Shown here piece after piece: positions 18,580 through 27,798 of a DNA stretch of 64,000 nucleotides; positions within the stretch are counted from its first letter, which is position 1; every line of letters begins with the position of its first letter. The notes under the pieces were generated by a model, which was not told the origin of the DNA, did not search any database, and saw only the letters and a list, made by a program, of their open reading frames with translations. The stretch spans positions 3,681,501-3,745,500 of the forward strand of contig NZ_JAUSXS010000001.1 of the NCBI RefSeq assembly GCF_030816195.1, written 5' to 3'. Origin of the DNA: Pseudomonas sp. W4I3 (GTDB lineage: Bacteria > Pseudomonadota > Gammaproteobacteria > Pseudomonadales > Pseudomonadaceae). The position numbers and the translations under genes are program-made.

Positions 18580-18619
18580 ACGGCACCCTCATCCGGTTTG
18601 ATCACGGCATTTTCACGAG

Positions 18620-18701
18620 GCCTTCACTTTCCGACGTATAGGGTGAAGGCTACCTACTCCAGTGAATCCCCTTGGCCCGCAATCATTCGCGGGCTTTTTT
18701 T
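18620..18701 (+). ncRNA. Stem-loop plus intrinsic terminator, possible 3'UTR or small RNA
   Basis: An 8-bp stem (GCCTTCAC at 18620-18627, GTGAAGGC at 18643-18650) is followed by a terminator hairpin (GCCCGC at 18675-18680, GCGGGC at 18689-18694) and seven Ts. The terminator is clear. Whether a separate short RNA starts here is not: no convincing -10/-35 pair was found. Confidence 0.4.
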
Positions 18702-18829
18702 GCGCGCGAAAACCAGCTTCATCAGGCGCCGCAGAAAACCTCAGGCCGCCACGAAACTTATCGCAAGGCGCCCGAGTCACTAGCCCAACGCCTGTTCAGC
18801 CCCTGGACAGCGCTCTGGAAGGTTGCCCC

Positions 18830-20068
18830 GTGGCCCATCACTCAGACCTGCGCACTGCCCTGTCCCTGGACAGCCTGAATTTCTTTCTCGCGGATGTGCG
18901 CGACGGCTTGGGCCCCTACCTGGCGATTTATCTGCTGGCGGTTCACCAATGGGATCCGGCCAGCATTGGCGTGGTCATGACCCTGGCAGGTATCTGCGGG
19001 CTGATCACCCAGGGGCCGGCAGGCGCGCTGATCGACCGTACTCGCAGCAAGCGCGCGGTGATTGCGCTTGCCGCGCTGCTGGTCACGCTCAGTTGCCTGA
19101 TGCTGCCCTTTGTCAGTTCATTTGGCTGGGTCGCGCTGACCCAGGCCGCCAGCGCCATCGCCGCGTCGGTGTTTGCACCGGCGATTTCCGCGATTTCCCT
19201 TGGCATCACCGGGCCACGGGCGTTTACCCGGCGTACCGGGCGCAACGAAACCTTCAATCACGCCGGCAACGCGGTCGCGGCATTGCTGGCCGGGGGGCTG
19301 GCCTATCTGTTCGGGCCGGTGGTGGTGTTCTACCTGATGGCGTTTATGGCCGTCGCCAGTGTCATCGCGGTCGCCTGTGTCCCGGCCAACGCGATCGACC
19401 ACGAAGTGGCCCGCGGCTTCGACCCGGCGCATCACACTGACCATGAACAGCCCTCGGGCCTGAACGTCTTGCTGGCCAACCGCCCGCTGTTGCTGTTCGC
19501 CATTTGCTGCGCGCTGTTTCACCTGGCCAATGCGGCGATGCTGCCGCTGGTCAGCCAGAAGCTGTCGCAGATCAACCTGCAGATGGCCACGCCGTTGACC
19601 TCGGCCTGCATCGTCGCCGCGCAACTGGTGATGGTGCCGACGGCGATGCTGGTGGGGGCCAAGGCTGACCTGTGGGGGCGCAAGCCACTGCTGCTGGCCG
19701 GGTTCATGATCCTGCCACTGCGCGGCGTGCTCTATACCTTGTCCAGCGACCCCTACTGGCTGGTTGCGGTACAGATGCTCGACGGCATCGGCGCCGGTAT
19801 TTTCGGCGCGTTGTTCCCCGTGATCGTCAAGGACCTGACCCAGGGCAGCGGCCGCTTCAACGTCAGCCTCGGCGCGCTGTCGACCGTATTTGGCCTGGGC
19901 GCGGCGCTGAGCAGCAGCCTGGCCGGCTTCGTGGTGCAGTTGGCCGGCTACAACACCGCCTTCCTGACCCTGGCCGGGGTGGCGGCCGTGGCGTTGCTGC
20001 TGGTGATGCTGGCCATGCCGGAGACATTGGCAAAACCATCCTTCGCTCGCCATACAACTGTTGCCTGA
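18830..20068 (+). CDS. MFS transporter
   Basis: A 412-residue 12-helix major facilitator protein. The start is a GTG at 18830, preceded at seven bases by GGAAGG. Extending further upstream adds a non-membrane, low-quality leader that crosses the terminator at 18.7 kb. The loop between helices 2 and 3 reads GPAGALIDRTRSKR, a variant of motif A, and the second half has GAKADLWGRKPLLL. No substrate can be assigned. The gene is monocistronic, 142 bases before the ABC-F gene. Confidence 0.85.
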   Translation: MAHHSDLRTALSLDSLNFFLADVRDGLGPYLAIYLLAVHQWDPASIGVVMTLAGICGLITQGPAGALIDRTRSKRAVIALAALLVTLSCLMLPFVSSFGWVALTQAASAIAASVFAPAISAISLGITGPRAFTRRTGRNETFNHAGNAVAALLAGGLAYLFGPVVVFYLMAFMAVASVIAVACVPANAIDHEVARGFDPAHHTDHEQPSGLNVLLANRPLLLFAICCALFHLANAAMLPLVSQKLSQINLQMATPLTSACIVAAQLVMVPTAMLVGAKADLWGRKPLLLAGFMILPLRGVLYTLSSDPYWLVAVQMLDGIGAGIFGALFPVIVKDLTQGSGRFNVSLGALSTVFGLGAALSSSLAGFVVQLAGYNTAFLTLAGVAAVALLLVMLAMPETLAKPSFARHTTVA

Positions 20069-20210
20069 CATATGCGACAATGCGCGCCAAATTCCAACAC
20101 ACATCCCAAATTTTACGCTCAGCGACCGGGTTTCGCGCCTTGATGTCGCTGTTGACGCATGCCTGAAGGCGTCTGCCGTCACGCTCGCAACCCATTGATA
20201 GGTAAAGTAA

Positions 20211-21797
20211 TTGATCTCCACAGCTAACATCACCATGCAGTTCGGCGCCAAGCCGCTCTTCGAGAACGTCTCGGTCAAGTTCGGCGCCGGCAACCGCTAC
20301 GGTTTGATCGGTGCCAACGGTTGCGGCAAGTCGACCTTCATGAAAATTCTGGGCGGCGACCTCGACCCGTCCGGTGGCCAGGTCATGCTGGAGCCGAACG
20401 TGCGCCTGGGCAAGCTGCGCCAGGACCAGTTCGCCTACGAAGAATTCACCGTGCTCGACACCGTGATCATGGGCCACGAAGAGCTGTGGAAGGTCAAGGC
20501 CGAGCGCGACCGCATCTACTCGCTGCCGGAAATGAGCGAAGAAGACGGCATGGCCGTGGCCGAGCTGGAAACCGAGTTCGCCGAAATGGATGGCTACACC
20601 GCCGAATCCCGTGCCGGTGAGCTGTTGCTGGGCCTGGGCATTGCGCTGGATCAGCATTTCGGCCCGATGAGCGAAGTCTCGCCTGGCTGGAAACTTCGCG
20701 TATTGCTGGCCCAGGCGCTGTTCTCCGACCCGGAAGTGCTGTTGCTCGACGAACCGACCAACCACCTGGACATCAACACCATTCGCTGGCTGGAAAACAT
20801 CCTGACCCAGCGTAACAGCCTGATGATCATCATCTCTCACGACCGTCACTTCCTGAACAGCGTGTGCACTCACATGGCTGACCTGGACTACGGCGAGCTG
20901 CGCCTGTTCCCGGGCAACTACGACGAGTACATGACCGTGGCGACCCAGTCCCGCGAGCAACTGCTGTCGGACAACGCCAAGAAGAAAGCGCAGATTTCCG
21001 AGCTGCAATCGTTTGTCAGCCGCTTCTCGGCCAACGCCTCGAAAGCCAAGCAGGCCACGTCCCGCGCCAAGGCGATCGACAAGATCCAACTGGCCGAGGT
21101 CAAGCCTTCGAGCCGTGTGAGCCCGTTCATCCGTTTCGATCAGAACAAGAAGCTGCACCGCCAGGCTGTCATGGTCGAAAAAATGGCCAAAGGTTTCGAC
21201 GGCAAGCCATTGTTCAAGGATTTCAGCTTCCAGGTTGAAGCCGGCGAACGCGTGGCGATCATCGGCCCGAACGGTATCGGCAAGACCACCCTGCTGCGCA
21301 CGCTGGTCAACGAACTGACGCCGGACGCCGGTAGCATCAAGTGGACCGACGCCGCAGAACTGGGCTATTACGCCCAGGACCACGCCCATGACTTCGAAGA
21401 CGACGTCACCCTGTTCGACTGGATGGGCCAGTGGACCCAGGGCGAGCAAATGATCCGTGGCACGCTGGGGCGCATGCTGTTTTCCAACGACGAGATCCAG
21501 AAGTCCGTAAAGGTGATTTCCGGTGGTGAGCAAGGCCGCATGCTGTTCGGCAAGCTGATCCTGCAAAAGCCGAACGTGTTGATCATGGACGAACCGACCA
21601 ACCACTTGGACATGGAATCCATCGAAGCGCTGAACCTGGCGCTGGAGAACTACCCGGGCACGCTGATCTTCGTCAGCCACGACCGTGAGTTCGTATCGTC
21701 TTTGGCCACCCGCATCATCGAGTTGAGCGCCAGCGGCGTGATTGACTTCAGCGGCACCTATGACGACTACCTGCGTAGCCAGGGTGTGGTGTTTTAA
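20211..21797 (+). CDS. ABC-F family ATPase, YbiT type
   Basis: A 528-residue soluble protein with two ABC ATPase domains and no membrane segment. Walker A motifs are GANGCGKST at residues 34-42 and GPNGIGKTT near 355. Walker B/switch regions read [11 protein letters not shown] and [11 protein letters not shown]. The first signature is the non-canonical SPGWKLR, as in E. coli YbiT; the second is the normal SGGEQGR. A lysine/alanine-rich coiled linker (about 245-300) joins the domains. ABC-F proteins act on ribosomes, not in transport. The start is a TTG at 20211, matching the family N-terminus. Confidence 0.9.
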   Translation: MISTANITMQFGAKPLFENVSVKFGAGNRYGLIGANGCGKSTFMKILGGDLDPSGGQVMLEPNVRLGKLRQDQFAYEEFTVLDTVIMGHEELWKVKAERDRIYSLPEMSEEDGMAVAELETEFAEMDGYTAESRAGELLLGLGIALDQHFGPMSEVSPGWKLRVLLAQALFSDPEVLLLDEPTNHLDINTIRWLENILTQRNSLMIIISHDRHFLNSVCTHMADLDYGELRLFPGNYDEYMTVATQSREQLLSDNAKKKAQISELQSFVSRFSANASKAKQATSRAKAIDKIQLAEVKPSSRVSPFIRFDQNKKLHRQAVMVEKMAKGFDGKPLFKDFSFQVEAGERVAIIGPNGIGKTTLLRTLVNELTPDAGSIKWTDAAELGYYAQDHAHDFEDDVTLFDWMGQWTQGEQMIRGTLGRMLFSNDEIQKSVKVISGGEQGRMLFGKLILQKPNVLIMDEPTNHLDMESIEALNLALENYPGTLIFVSHDREFVSSLATRIIELSASGVIDFSGTYDDYLRSQGVVF

Positions 21798-21833
21798 GGC
21801 AGCCTTTAGTTTTTTAGCTAAGAAGCAGAGCCA

Positions 21834-21926
21834 AATGTGGGAGGGGGCTTGCTCCCGATAGCGGCGTATCAGTCACCTATGAATGGGCTGAACCACCGCT
21901 ATCGGGAGCAAGCCCCCTCCCACATT
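21834..21926. repeat. REPIN, family B copy
   Basis: Arms AATGTGGGAGGGGGCTTGCT and its complement, with the inner GCTCCCGATAGCGG/CCGCTATCGGGAGC pair, flank a short spacer. It lies between the ABC-F gene and the next MFS gene and may stop transcription of the former. Confidence 0.85.
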
Positions 21927-21977
21927 GGTTAGGGCAGTGGCATCATGGCCATACCGCCCGCCAGCGAATGAGCTCAC

Positions 21978-23150
21978 ATGCCTGTTGCCCCCTCCTCCCT
22001 GTCGATCACCCTGCAGATCGTCTCCATCGTCTTCTACACGTTCATTGCCTTTATCTGCATCGGCCTGCCGATTGCGGTGATTCCAGGCTATGTGCACGAA
22101 CATCTGGGCTACAGCGCCGTGGTGGCCGGCGTCACCATCGGTTCGCAGTATCTGGCGACCTTGCTCAGTCGGCCGATGGCCGGGCGCATGTCGGACAACG
22201 TCGGCACCAAACGCGCGATTGTACTGGGCCTCGCCGGCATCCTGATCAGTGGCGTGCTGACATTTATCGCGGTGCTGCTGGAAGGCATCCCGGCGCTTAG
22301 CCTGGCGGTGCTGATCGTAGGCCGGTTGCTGCTGGGCGTGGCCCAGGGCCTGATTGGCGTGGGCACCATCAGCTGGTGCATGGGCGCGGTGGGCACCGAG
22401 CACACCGCCCGCTCGATTTCCTGGAATGGCATTGCCTCCTACGGCGCTATCGCGATTGGCGCACCGCTGGGGGTGGTGATGGTGGCCGACTATGGCTTCG
22501 CCAGCCTGGGCCTGGCACTGACGGGACTGGCCGCGCTGGGCCTGATGCTAATCCGCAATAAACCTTCGGTACCGGTGGTGCGCGGCGAGCGCCTGCCGTT
22601 CTGGGCCGTGTTCGGACGTATCGCCCCGTTTGGCGCCAGCCTGTGCCTGGCCTCGATTGGCTACGGCACGCTGACCACCTTTATCACCTTGTATTACCTC
22701 AATCGCGGCTGGACCGGCGCGGCGTATTGCCTGACCGTGTTTGGCGTGTGTTTTATCGCGTCGCGCCTGCTGTTTATTTCCGCCATCAGCCGCGTGGGCG
22801 GCTTCACCGCCGCCATCGGCTGCATGCTCATCGAGACCCTGGGCCTCACGCTGCTGTGGCTGGCGCCGTCGACCGGCGTGGCGTTGATCGGCGCCGGGTT
22901 GACCGGTTTCGGCTTGTCGCTGGTTTACCCGGCGCTCGGGGTAGAAGCCATCAAGCGCGTGCCCGACAGCAGCCGTGGCGCCGGGCTGAGTGCGTACGCG
23001 GTGTTTTTCGACCTGGCCCTGGCGATTGCCGGACCGTTGATGGGCGCAGTGGCATTGAACCTCGGCTACGGCTGGATCTTCTTCTGCGCGGCGCTGCTGT
23101 CCGTCACAGCACTGACGCTGACCGTGCTGCTCAAGCGTCGCGCTTACTGA
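21978..23150 (+). CDS. MFS transporter, YfcJ/YhhS-like
   Basis: A 390-residue 12-helix major facilitator protein. The motif after helix 2 is SRPMAGRMSDNVGTKRA. The overall pattern, including the VGTISWCMGAVGTEHTARSI stretch, fits the YhhS/YfcJ group of small-molecule exporters. The substrate is unknown. A REPIN lies upstream, so it probably has its own promoter. Its last seven bases overlap the convergent hydrolase gene. Confidence 0.87.
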   Translation: MPVAPSSLSITLQIVSIVFYTFIAFICIGLPIAVIPGYVHEHLGYSAVVAGVTIGSQYLATLLSRPMAGRMSDNVGTKRAIVLGLAGILISGVLTFIAVLLEGIPALSLAVLIVGRLLLGVAQGLIGVGTISWCMGAVGTEHTARSISWNGIASYGAIAIGAPLGVVMVADYGFASLGLALTGLAALGLMLIRNKPSVPVVRGERLPFWAVFGRIAPFGASLCLASIGYGTLTTFITLYYLNRGWTGAAYCLTVFGVCFIASRLLFISAISRVGGFTAAIGCMLIETLGLTLLWLAPSTGVALIGAGLTGFGLSLVYPALGVEAIKRVPDSSRGAGLSAYAVFFDLALAIAGPLMGAVALNLGYGWIFFCAALLSVTALTLTVLLKRRAY

Positions 23151-24181
23151 TCAGCCGTCTGTAGCCCGGCGCGAGTGGCCTCGCCGAGGGTGTGACTGAA
23201 AAAGCGCCCGGCCTCGGAGATCAGATCGCGGTGAATGCCTTCGCGGTCGACGCCGTCGGCATCGGTGCAGATGGCGGGCATCGTCGCCAATTGGTCGCTG
23301 TCGCACGGCGCCATGAACACGAAGTGCCCTGCCCCGGCCAGCAGTTTGAAGTCCGGCGGCTCCGGCAGCTTGCGCGCCAGGGCGGCAGCGTTCTTGTCCA
23401 CGGCGACCAATTGGTCGCCATCGCCGCTGTAGAGCAGCACCGGCACATGCACGTCAGCCAGGGTATGGCGACCAAACATCAGGCTCAATGGTGCCATCAG
23501 CATCAGCGCGTGGATGCGTGGGTCGGCCTGGGGCTGCAGGTCGTCACGGTCGACTACCAGTTCGCCTTTTGTAGTGCAGGCGTCACGGTCTTGCGGACGC
23601 TGCTGGCAATAGCGGCGCAGGCGCTCGAAATCAGGTTTGGCGCCGGCCAGGATCAGCGCCGTCTCGCCGCCGGCGGAATAGCCGATCACGCCCACCTGGT
23701 CGACGTCGACGAAAGGCGAGAGCATCGGGTCGCCCAGTGCTGCAGTGATCGCCTGGGAAATCTGGATCGGCCGACCATACAGGTTGCTCACGGTGCCCAG
23801 GCGGCTGTGATCCTTATAGTTGTCGCCGGGGTGCAGCACCGCCACCACCACAAAGCCCTTGCGCGCCAGCGAAGTGGCCAGGTCATGCAGGGCCAACGGC
23901 GTACCGGTATTGCCGTGGGACAACATCAGCATCGGAAAACGGCCGATGGCAACCTTGGCGTCTTCGCCCGCAGCCACATGATAGGCACCCAACACCGTGG
24001 AGTGCTCGGCGTCGGTGGAGGGGTAAAACGCAATGGCCTTCATCGGCTGCTCATCCAGCGGGTCGAGCACGCTCATGCGATGAAAGCCCACGCTCCAATG
24101 TGGGTGCGGCGCAGGCGCGGCCTGCACTGAAAGCAGGCCGCCGCAGAGGGTAAGAACCAGAACAGCACAGAGTCGCATCAT
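23144..24181 (-). CDS. Secreted alpha/beta hydrolase (dienelactone hydrolase-like)
   Basis: A 345-residue protein with a signal peptide (hydrophobic MMRLCAVLVLTLCGGLLSV, cleavage after VQA) and an alpha/beta hydrolase fold. The nucleophile elbow is GYSAGG; an oxyanion-type LSHGNTG lies earlier and the probable catalytic His is in LLAGAGHFVF. Cysteines near the end may form disulfides in the periplasm. The ATG at 24181 is chosen for its GGTGGA ribosome site; further upstream codons lack one. The substrate is unknown. Confidence 0.8.
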   Translation of the reverse strand: MMRLCAVLVLTLCGGLLSVQAAPAPHPHWSVGFHRMSVLDPLDEQPMKAIAFYPSTDAEHSTVLGAYHVAAGEDAKVAIGRFPMLMLSHGNTGTPLALHDLATSLARKGFVVVAVLHPGDNYKDHSRLGTVSNLYGRPIQISQAITAALGDPMLSPFVDVDQVGVIGYSAGGETALILAGAKPDFERLRRYCQQRPQDRDACTTKGELVVDRDDLQPQADPRIHALMLMAPLSLMFGRHTLADVHVPVLLYSGDGDQLVAVDKNAAALARKLPEPPDFKLLAGAGHFVFMAPCDSDQLATMPAICTDADGVDREGIHRDLISEAGRFFSHTLGEATRAGLQTADQ

Positions 24182-24272
24182 GGGATGTCCACCTTTGCTG
24201 CATGAGAGTCGGCAGGTCGTATAAAAATTCCGGGGTAATGAACCCAAGCCTGCATAACCTGGGCCATAAATC

Positions 24273-24321
24273 AAAAAACTCCGTACTCCGCTCGCGCTCA
24301 GGCGATCAGAATACAGAGTTT
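24273..24321 (-). terminator. Intrinsic terminator downstream of azoR
   Basis: Read on the minus strand, arms AAACTCTGTA and TACGGAGTTT (one mismatch) form a stem followed by a run of Ts (As at 24273-24278 on the plus strand). Confidence 0.55.
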
Positions 24322-24372
24322 AGGCGCCCGGCTTCAGATTGAAACCAGGCGAGGCGCAAATTTACACAAGTC

Positions 24373-24984
24373 TTACGCGGCGGCGAACAACTGTTCGTTG
24401 ATAAGCACGTTGGCATCGCTCAACGCCTTGCTGCGCACTTCGTCGCCGTAGGCCAGGCCTTCAGCCCGTACGATTTCGATGTCGGTGATGCCAAGGAAGC
24501 CAAACAGCAGCTTCAAATAACCTTCATGAGCAGCGCCCGACGCCTGGCCGGAGTGCAGGCCACCGGCGGTAGAGACAATGATCACCTTCTTGTTGCCACA
24601 CAGGCCTTCAGGGCCGGCTTCGGTGTAGCGGAAGGTCTGGCCGGCGACGGCGATGCGGTCGATCCAGGCCTTGAGCTGGGTCGGGATGGTGAAGTTGTAC
24701 ATTGGCGCACCCACCACCACGGCATCGGCGGCGAGGAATTCAGCCAGCGACGATGCGCTCAGTTCGGCTTCGTGCTTTTGCGCGGCATCGCGCAGTTCGG
24801 CGGCGGTGCCCAGGGCGCCCAGGGTGGCGCCGGAGAAGTGGTTGATCCCTTCGCTGGCCAGGTCACGGTAAGTCACTTGCACGCCCGGCTCGGCGACTTG
24901 CCATGCCTTGACCACACCGGCGCTGAGCTGACGGGAAGCCGAGTTGTCGCCGAGGATGCTGGAATCGATATGCAACAGTTTCAT
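24373..24984 (-). CDS. azoR: FMN-dependent NADH-azoreductase
   Basis: A 203-residue flavodoxin-like protein starting [20 protein letters not shown], the conserved opening of AzoR with its FMN phosphate loop. Further hallmarks are [18 protein letters not shown] and [10 protein letters not shown]. It reduces quinones and azo compounds by two-electron transfer from NADH. It is transcribed away from a LysR regulator, and a good palindrome in the gap suggests the pair form a regulator-target unit. Confidence 0.92.
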   Translation of the reverse strand: MKLLHIDSSILGDNSASRQLSAGVVKAWQVAEPGVQVTYRDLASEGINHFSGATLGALGTAAELRDAAQKHEAELSASSLAEFLAADAVVVGAPMYNFTIPTQLKAWIDRIAVAGQTFRYTEAGPEGLCGNKKVIIVSTAGGLHSGQASGAAHEGYLKLLFGFLGITDIEIVRAEGLAYGDEVRSKALSDANVLINEQLFAAA

Positions 24985-25078
24985 GGTGAGTCTCCGAGGT
25001 GGGATCGTCAGGGGCGATCAGATGGTGTTGATGCTACGCACCTAACCAATGGTCGATAAGCCACCTGCAATGCGATAG

Positions 25079-25100
25079 ATTGTCCTACTGACGGGACAAT
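25079..25100. promoter_or_regulatory. Palindromic operator between azoR and the LysR gene
   Basis: Perfect arms ATTGTCC and GGACAAT are separated by eight bases, the dyad form expected for a LysR recognition site. It ends 10 bases before the LysR start and so could serve autoregulation as well as azoR control. Confidence 0.55.
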
Positions 25101-25109
25101 AGGCTGACC

Positions 25110-26018
25110 ATGCAAGACCTCAATGACCTCTACTATTTCGCCAAAGTCGTCGAAGCCGGCGGTTTCGCTGCTGCCGGCCGCCTGTTGGGCATCCCCAAAT
25201 CGCGACTGTCACGGCGCATTGCCGAGCTGGAAGAACGCCTTGGCGCGCGCCTGCTGCAACGCACCACCCGGCAACTGACCCTGACCGCCGTCGGCGAACG
25301 CTACCTGCGCCACTGCCAGGCGATGTTGCTGGAAGCGGAGATGGCCGATGAAGCGGTGGCCAGTATGTCCAGCGAGCCCCGGGGGCGTCTGCGGGTCACG
25401 TGCCCGGTCGGCCTGGCGCAGCAGATCCTGCCGGAATTGGTGGCCGGGTTTCTCGCCGCGCACCCGTTGGTGCAACTGGACATGACCCTGGTCAACCGCC
25501 GCGTCGACCTGGTGGCCGAGGGCATCGACGTCGCGCTGCGCGTACGTGAACTGGGCGACGAAGACCCGTTGCTGGTCACCAAACGCTTGCGCGAGGCGCA
25601 CACCGTACTGGTCGCCAGCCCGGCGCTCGTGAGCGATCGCCGGGTAGAAACCCTGGACGACCTCAAACAGCTGCCGATCATGGGCGCACTCGAAGCGGAC
25701 CGCATGGTGCACCAGCGCATCATCGACCCGCAGGGCAACGCCCATGAACTGGTGATGGAAGCGCGCCTGGGCATCGAGGATTTTATCGTGCGCAAGACCA
25801 GCGCCCTGATGGGCGTGGGTTTCACCCAGCTGCCGATGATGTATTGCGAAGAGGAACTGGCCAGCGGCCGACTGGTGCAACTGCTGCCGCAATGGTCGCT
25901 GCCGGGCGGCTGGTTGCAGGCCGTGTACCCGCACCGGCGCGGTGTGCTGCCCGCTATCCGCGCCTGGATCGATTACCTGGAAGAAGGCTTCAAGGGCTGT
26001 GGAGATCGCCTGTTATGA
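25110..26018 (+). CDS. LysR family transcriptional regulator
   Basis: A 302-residue regulator with the N-terminal winged helix (residues 1-60, AAGRLLGIPKSRLSRRIAEL) and a substrate-binding domain beginning RGRLRVTCPVG. Divergent from azoR, it is probably its activator under quinone or electrophile stress, an inference from position. Its stop overlaps the start of the next gene (ATGA at 26015-26018), so the two are translationally coupled. Confidence 0.9.
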   Translation: MQDLNDLYYFAKVVEAGGFAAAGRLLGIPKSRLSRRIAELEERLGARLLQRTTRQLTLTAVGERYLRHCQAMLLEAEMADEAVASMSSEPRGRLRVTCPVGLAQQILPELVAGFLAAHPLVQLDMTLVNRRVDLVAEGIDVALRVRELGDEDPLLVTKRLREAHTVLVASPALVSDRRVETLDDLKQLPIMGALEADRMVHQRIIDPQGNAHELVMEARLGIEDFIVRKTSALMGVGFTQLPMMYCEEELASGRLVQLLPQWSLPGGWLQAVYPHRRGVLPAIRAWIDYLEEGFKGCGDRLL

Positions 26019-26371
26019 GCATGACCGAAGCACAAGTCGCGCAGTTCTGCCTGAGCCTGCCGGGCGCGCGTGAAGATTACAAATGGGGCGGCGTGCGGGT
26101 GTTCTCGATTGCCGGCAACAAGATGTTCGCGCTGCAGAACCTGCGCGGCGATTCACTGGCGTTCAAGGTCGACAAGGAACTGTTCCTCGGCCATGTCGAT
26201 CGCCCAGGCATCCACCCGGCGCCGTACCTGGCACGCGCGCAGTGGATCATCATGAATACGCCCTACCCGCTGGGGCCCGCAGAACTGCGTGGCTTGCTGC
26301 AGCGTTCCCACCAGTTGGTGGTGAGCAAGCTGCCCAAGCGCACACAGGTCGGGTTGTTGCTAGAGGATTGA
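26015..26371 (+). CDS. MmcQ/YjbR family DNA-binding-like protein
   Basis: A 118-residue protein with the MmcQ/YjbR (CyaY-like fold) pattern: LSLPGAREDYKWG, then KMFALQ, FKVD, and the end LLQRSHQLVVSKLPKR. The role of the family is unclear; some members are thought to bind DNA. The ATG at 26015 overlaps the LysR stop. The gene ends inside the convergent DUF1294 gene by 12 bases. Confidence 0.85.
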   Translation: MSMTEAQVAQFCLSLPGAREDYKWGGVRVFSIAGNKMFALQNLRGDSLAFKVDKELFLGHVDRPGIHPAPYLARAQWIIMNTPYPLGPAELRGLLQRSHQLVVSKLPKRTQVGLLLED

Positions 26372-26743
26372 AAGCAGCGTACCGCCGAGAAACAGCTGAT
26401 CCAGCCAGAACACCTGGTGCAGCAGCACGATCACCCAGAACAGCACCTGGTAGGACACCTTGCGTGTCTTGTGCCGAAACACCTGCTGTGCGATCAACGC
26501 ACCCGGCCAACCGCCCGCCAGCTCGACGGCGTGCAGGATGTTTTCCGGGATGCGTCGCGCTTCTGTCTGCGCCTTGCGCTTGTCGCTCCAGTACAAAAAG
26601 AACGCCACCACGCTGACCACGCCGTACGCCGCCAGCGGGATGACGGTATCGCCGCGATGCCACAGCAGCACCGAACCCAGTAGTGGCGCGGCGCACAGCA
26701 GCATGAAGATCAATGCCTTCAGGCGCGGATGCTGAATGTTCAT
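26360..26743 (-). CDS. DUF1294 membrane protein
   Basis: A 127-residue protein with three to four hydrophobic segments. The conserved DUF1294 core reads [12 protein letters not shown], then [19 protein letters not shown] followed by [14 protein letters not shown]. The function is unknown. Its start codon overlaps nothing upstream except the uppP stop (ATGA at 26740-26743), so it is read after uppP only if the operon order is reversed; in fact uppP lies downstream of the complement and is co-linear, with DUF1294 being the distal gene. Confidence 0.83.
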   Translation of the reverse strand: MNIQHPRLKALIFMLLCAAPLLGSVLLWHRGDTVIPLAAYGVVSVVAFFLYWSDKRKAQTEARRIPENILHAVELAGGWPGALIAQQVFRHKTRKVSYQVLFWVIVLLHQVFWLDQLFLGGTLLSIL

Positions 26744-27570
26744 GGCTTGACGGCTGTCCAGTCGATCCAGCCGAATTGCCAGGTCGCCAGGATCACCAGG
26801 CCGAACGCGATGCGGTACCAGGCAAAGGCCGCGTAGCTGTGGTTAGCGATGAATTTGAGCAGGCCCTTGACTGCGATCATCGCGAAGATGAACGAGGTGA
26901 CAAAACCAATGGCGAACACCGGCAGGTCCGCCGGTTGGAACAGGTCGCGGTATTTGTAGCCCGAGTACAGCGCTGCACCGACCATGGTCGGCATCGCCAG
27001 GAAAAACGAAAACTCGGTGGCGGTCTTGCGCGACAGGCCGAACAGCAGGCCGCCGATGATCGTCGCACCGGAGCGCGAGGTACCGGGGATCATCGCCAGG
27101 CACTGAGCGATGCCGACCTTGAGTGCGTCTTTCCAGGTGATCTCGTCCACGGTTTCGGCATGCACGGCATGTTGCCGGCGTTCAGCCCACAGCATGATCA
27201 CGCCACCCACCACCAACGCCGTGGCCACGGTGATCGGGTTGAACAGGTAATGCTTGATCAGGTCGGCGAAGATCACCCCCAGTACCACCGCCGGCAACAC
27301 CGCGATGATCAGGTTTACGGTGAAACGCTGGGCATTGCGCTGGGTGGGCAAGCCGACGACCACATCGAGGATCTTGCGGCGAAACTCCCAGACCACCGCC
27401 AGGATTGCGCCCAGCTGAATAATGATATTGAAGGCTTCGAAACGTTCGCCGCCGAAATTGATCAGGTCAGCGACGATGATCTGGTGGCCAGTACTGGAGA
27501 TCGGCAGGAACTCCGTCAGCCCCTCGACTACGCCAAGAATCAATGCCTGTATGGCGGTCCAAAAATCCAT
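26740..27570 (-). CDS. uppP: Undecaprenyl-diphosphatase UppP (BacA)
   Basis: A 276-residue inner-membrane enzyme that recycles undecaprenyl diphosphate for peptidoglycan and O-antigen synthesis; extra copies give bacitracin resistance. The two signature regions are [14 protein letters not shown] at residues 17-29 and PGTSRSGAT at 162-170. The ATG at 27570 is preceded by GGAGAAAGC; an in-frame start 18 bases upstream lacks a ribosome site. Its stop overlaps the DUF1294 start by four bases, so the two form a small operon. Confidence 0.94.
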   Translation of the reverse strand: MDFWTAIQALILGVVEGLTEFLPISSTGHQIIVADLINFGGERFEAFNIIIQLGAILAVVWEFRRKILDVVVGLPTQRNAQRFTVNLIIAVLPAVVLGVIFADLIKHYLFNPITVATALVVGGVIMLWAERRQHAVHAETVDEITWKDALKVGIAQCLAMIPGTSRSGATIIGGLLFGLSRKTATEFSFFLAMPTMVGAALYSGYKYRDLFQPADLPVFAIGFVTSFIFAMIAVKGLLKFIANHSYAAFAWYRIAFGLVILATWQFGWIDWTAVKP

Positions 27571-27704
27571 GCTTTCTCCAAAGGTCACGCGCGTGGCGTG
27601 CCTCTCAGTATTTTTTAAGGTTCACTGACAACGAGCGCGCTGCAGCGCCCGGCGTTGATTCTCAATGCCGGACTGCAAAAATTCCGTGAAAAATCAGGCA
27701 GTAC

Positions 27705-27731
27705 TCAGGTTTTTCGATTACGGGCCGAAAG
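27705..27731 (+). promoter_or_regulatory. FliA (sigma-28)-type promoter
   Basis: TCAGGTTT and GCCGAAAG, separated by exactly 11 bases, match six of eight positions in each half of the flagellar consensus TAAAGTTT-N11-GCCGATAA. It lies 68 bases before a chemoreceptor gene, a typical FliA target. Confidence 0.5.
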
Positions 27732-27798
27732 CCTATCAGACAAGCCGTAAAAGTCGATGCGACACCCACAATTATAAAAGGCACGGAGTGACAGGACG

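Noticed and set aside
18662..18829. Longer N-terminus for the MFS protein at 18.8 kb
   Set aside because: It would start before an intrinsic terminator and adds non-conserved residues; the GTG at 18830 has a good ribosome site.
19863..21680. 605-codon open frame on the minus strand opposite the ABC-F gene
   Set aside because: Antisense to an unmistakable ATPase gene; composition (His, Gln, Val rich) is typical of an antisense frame.
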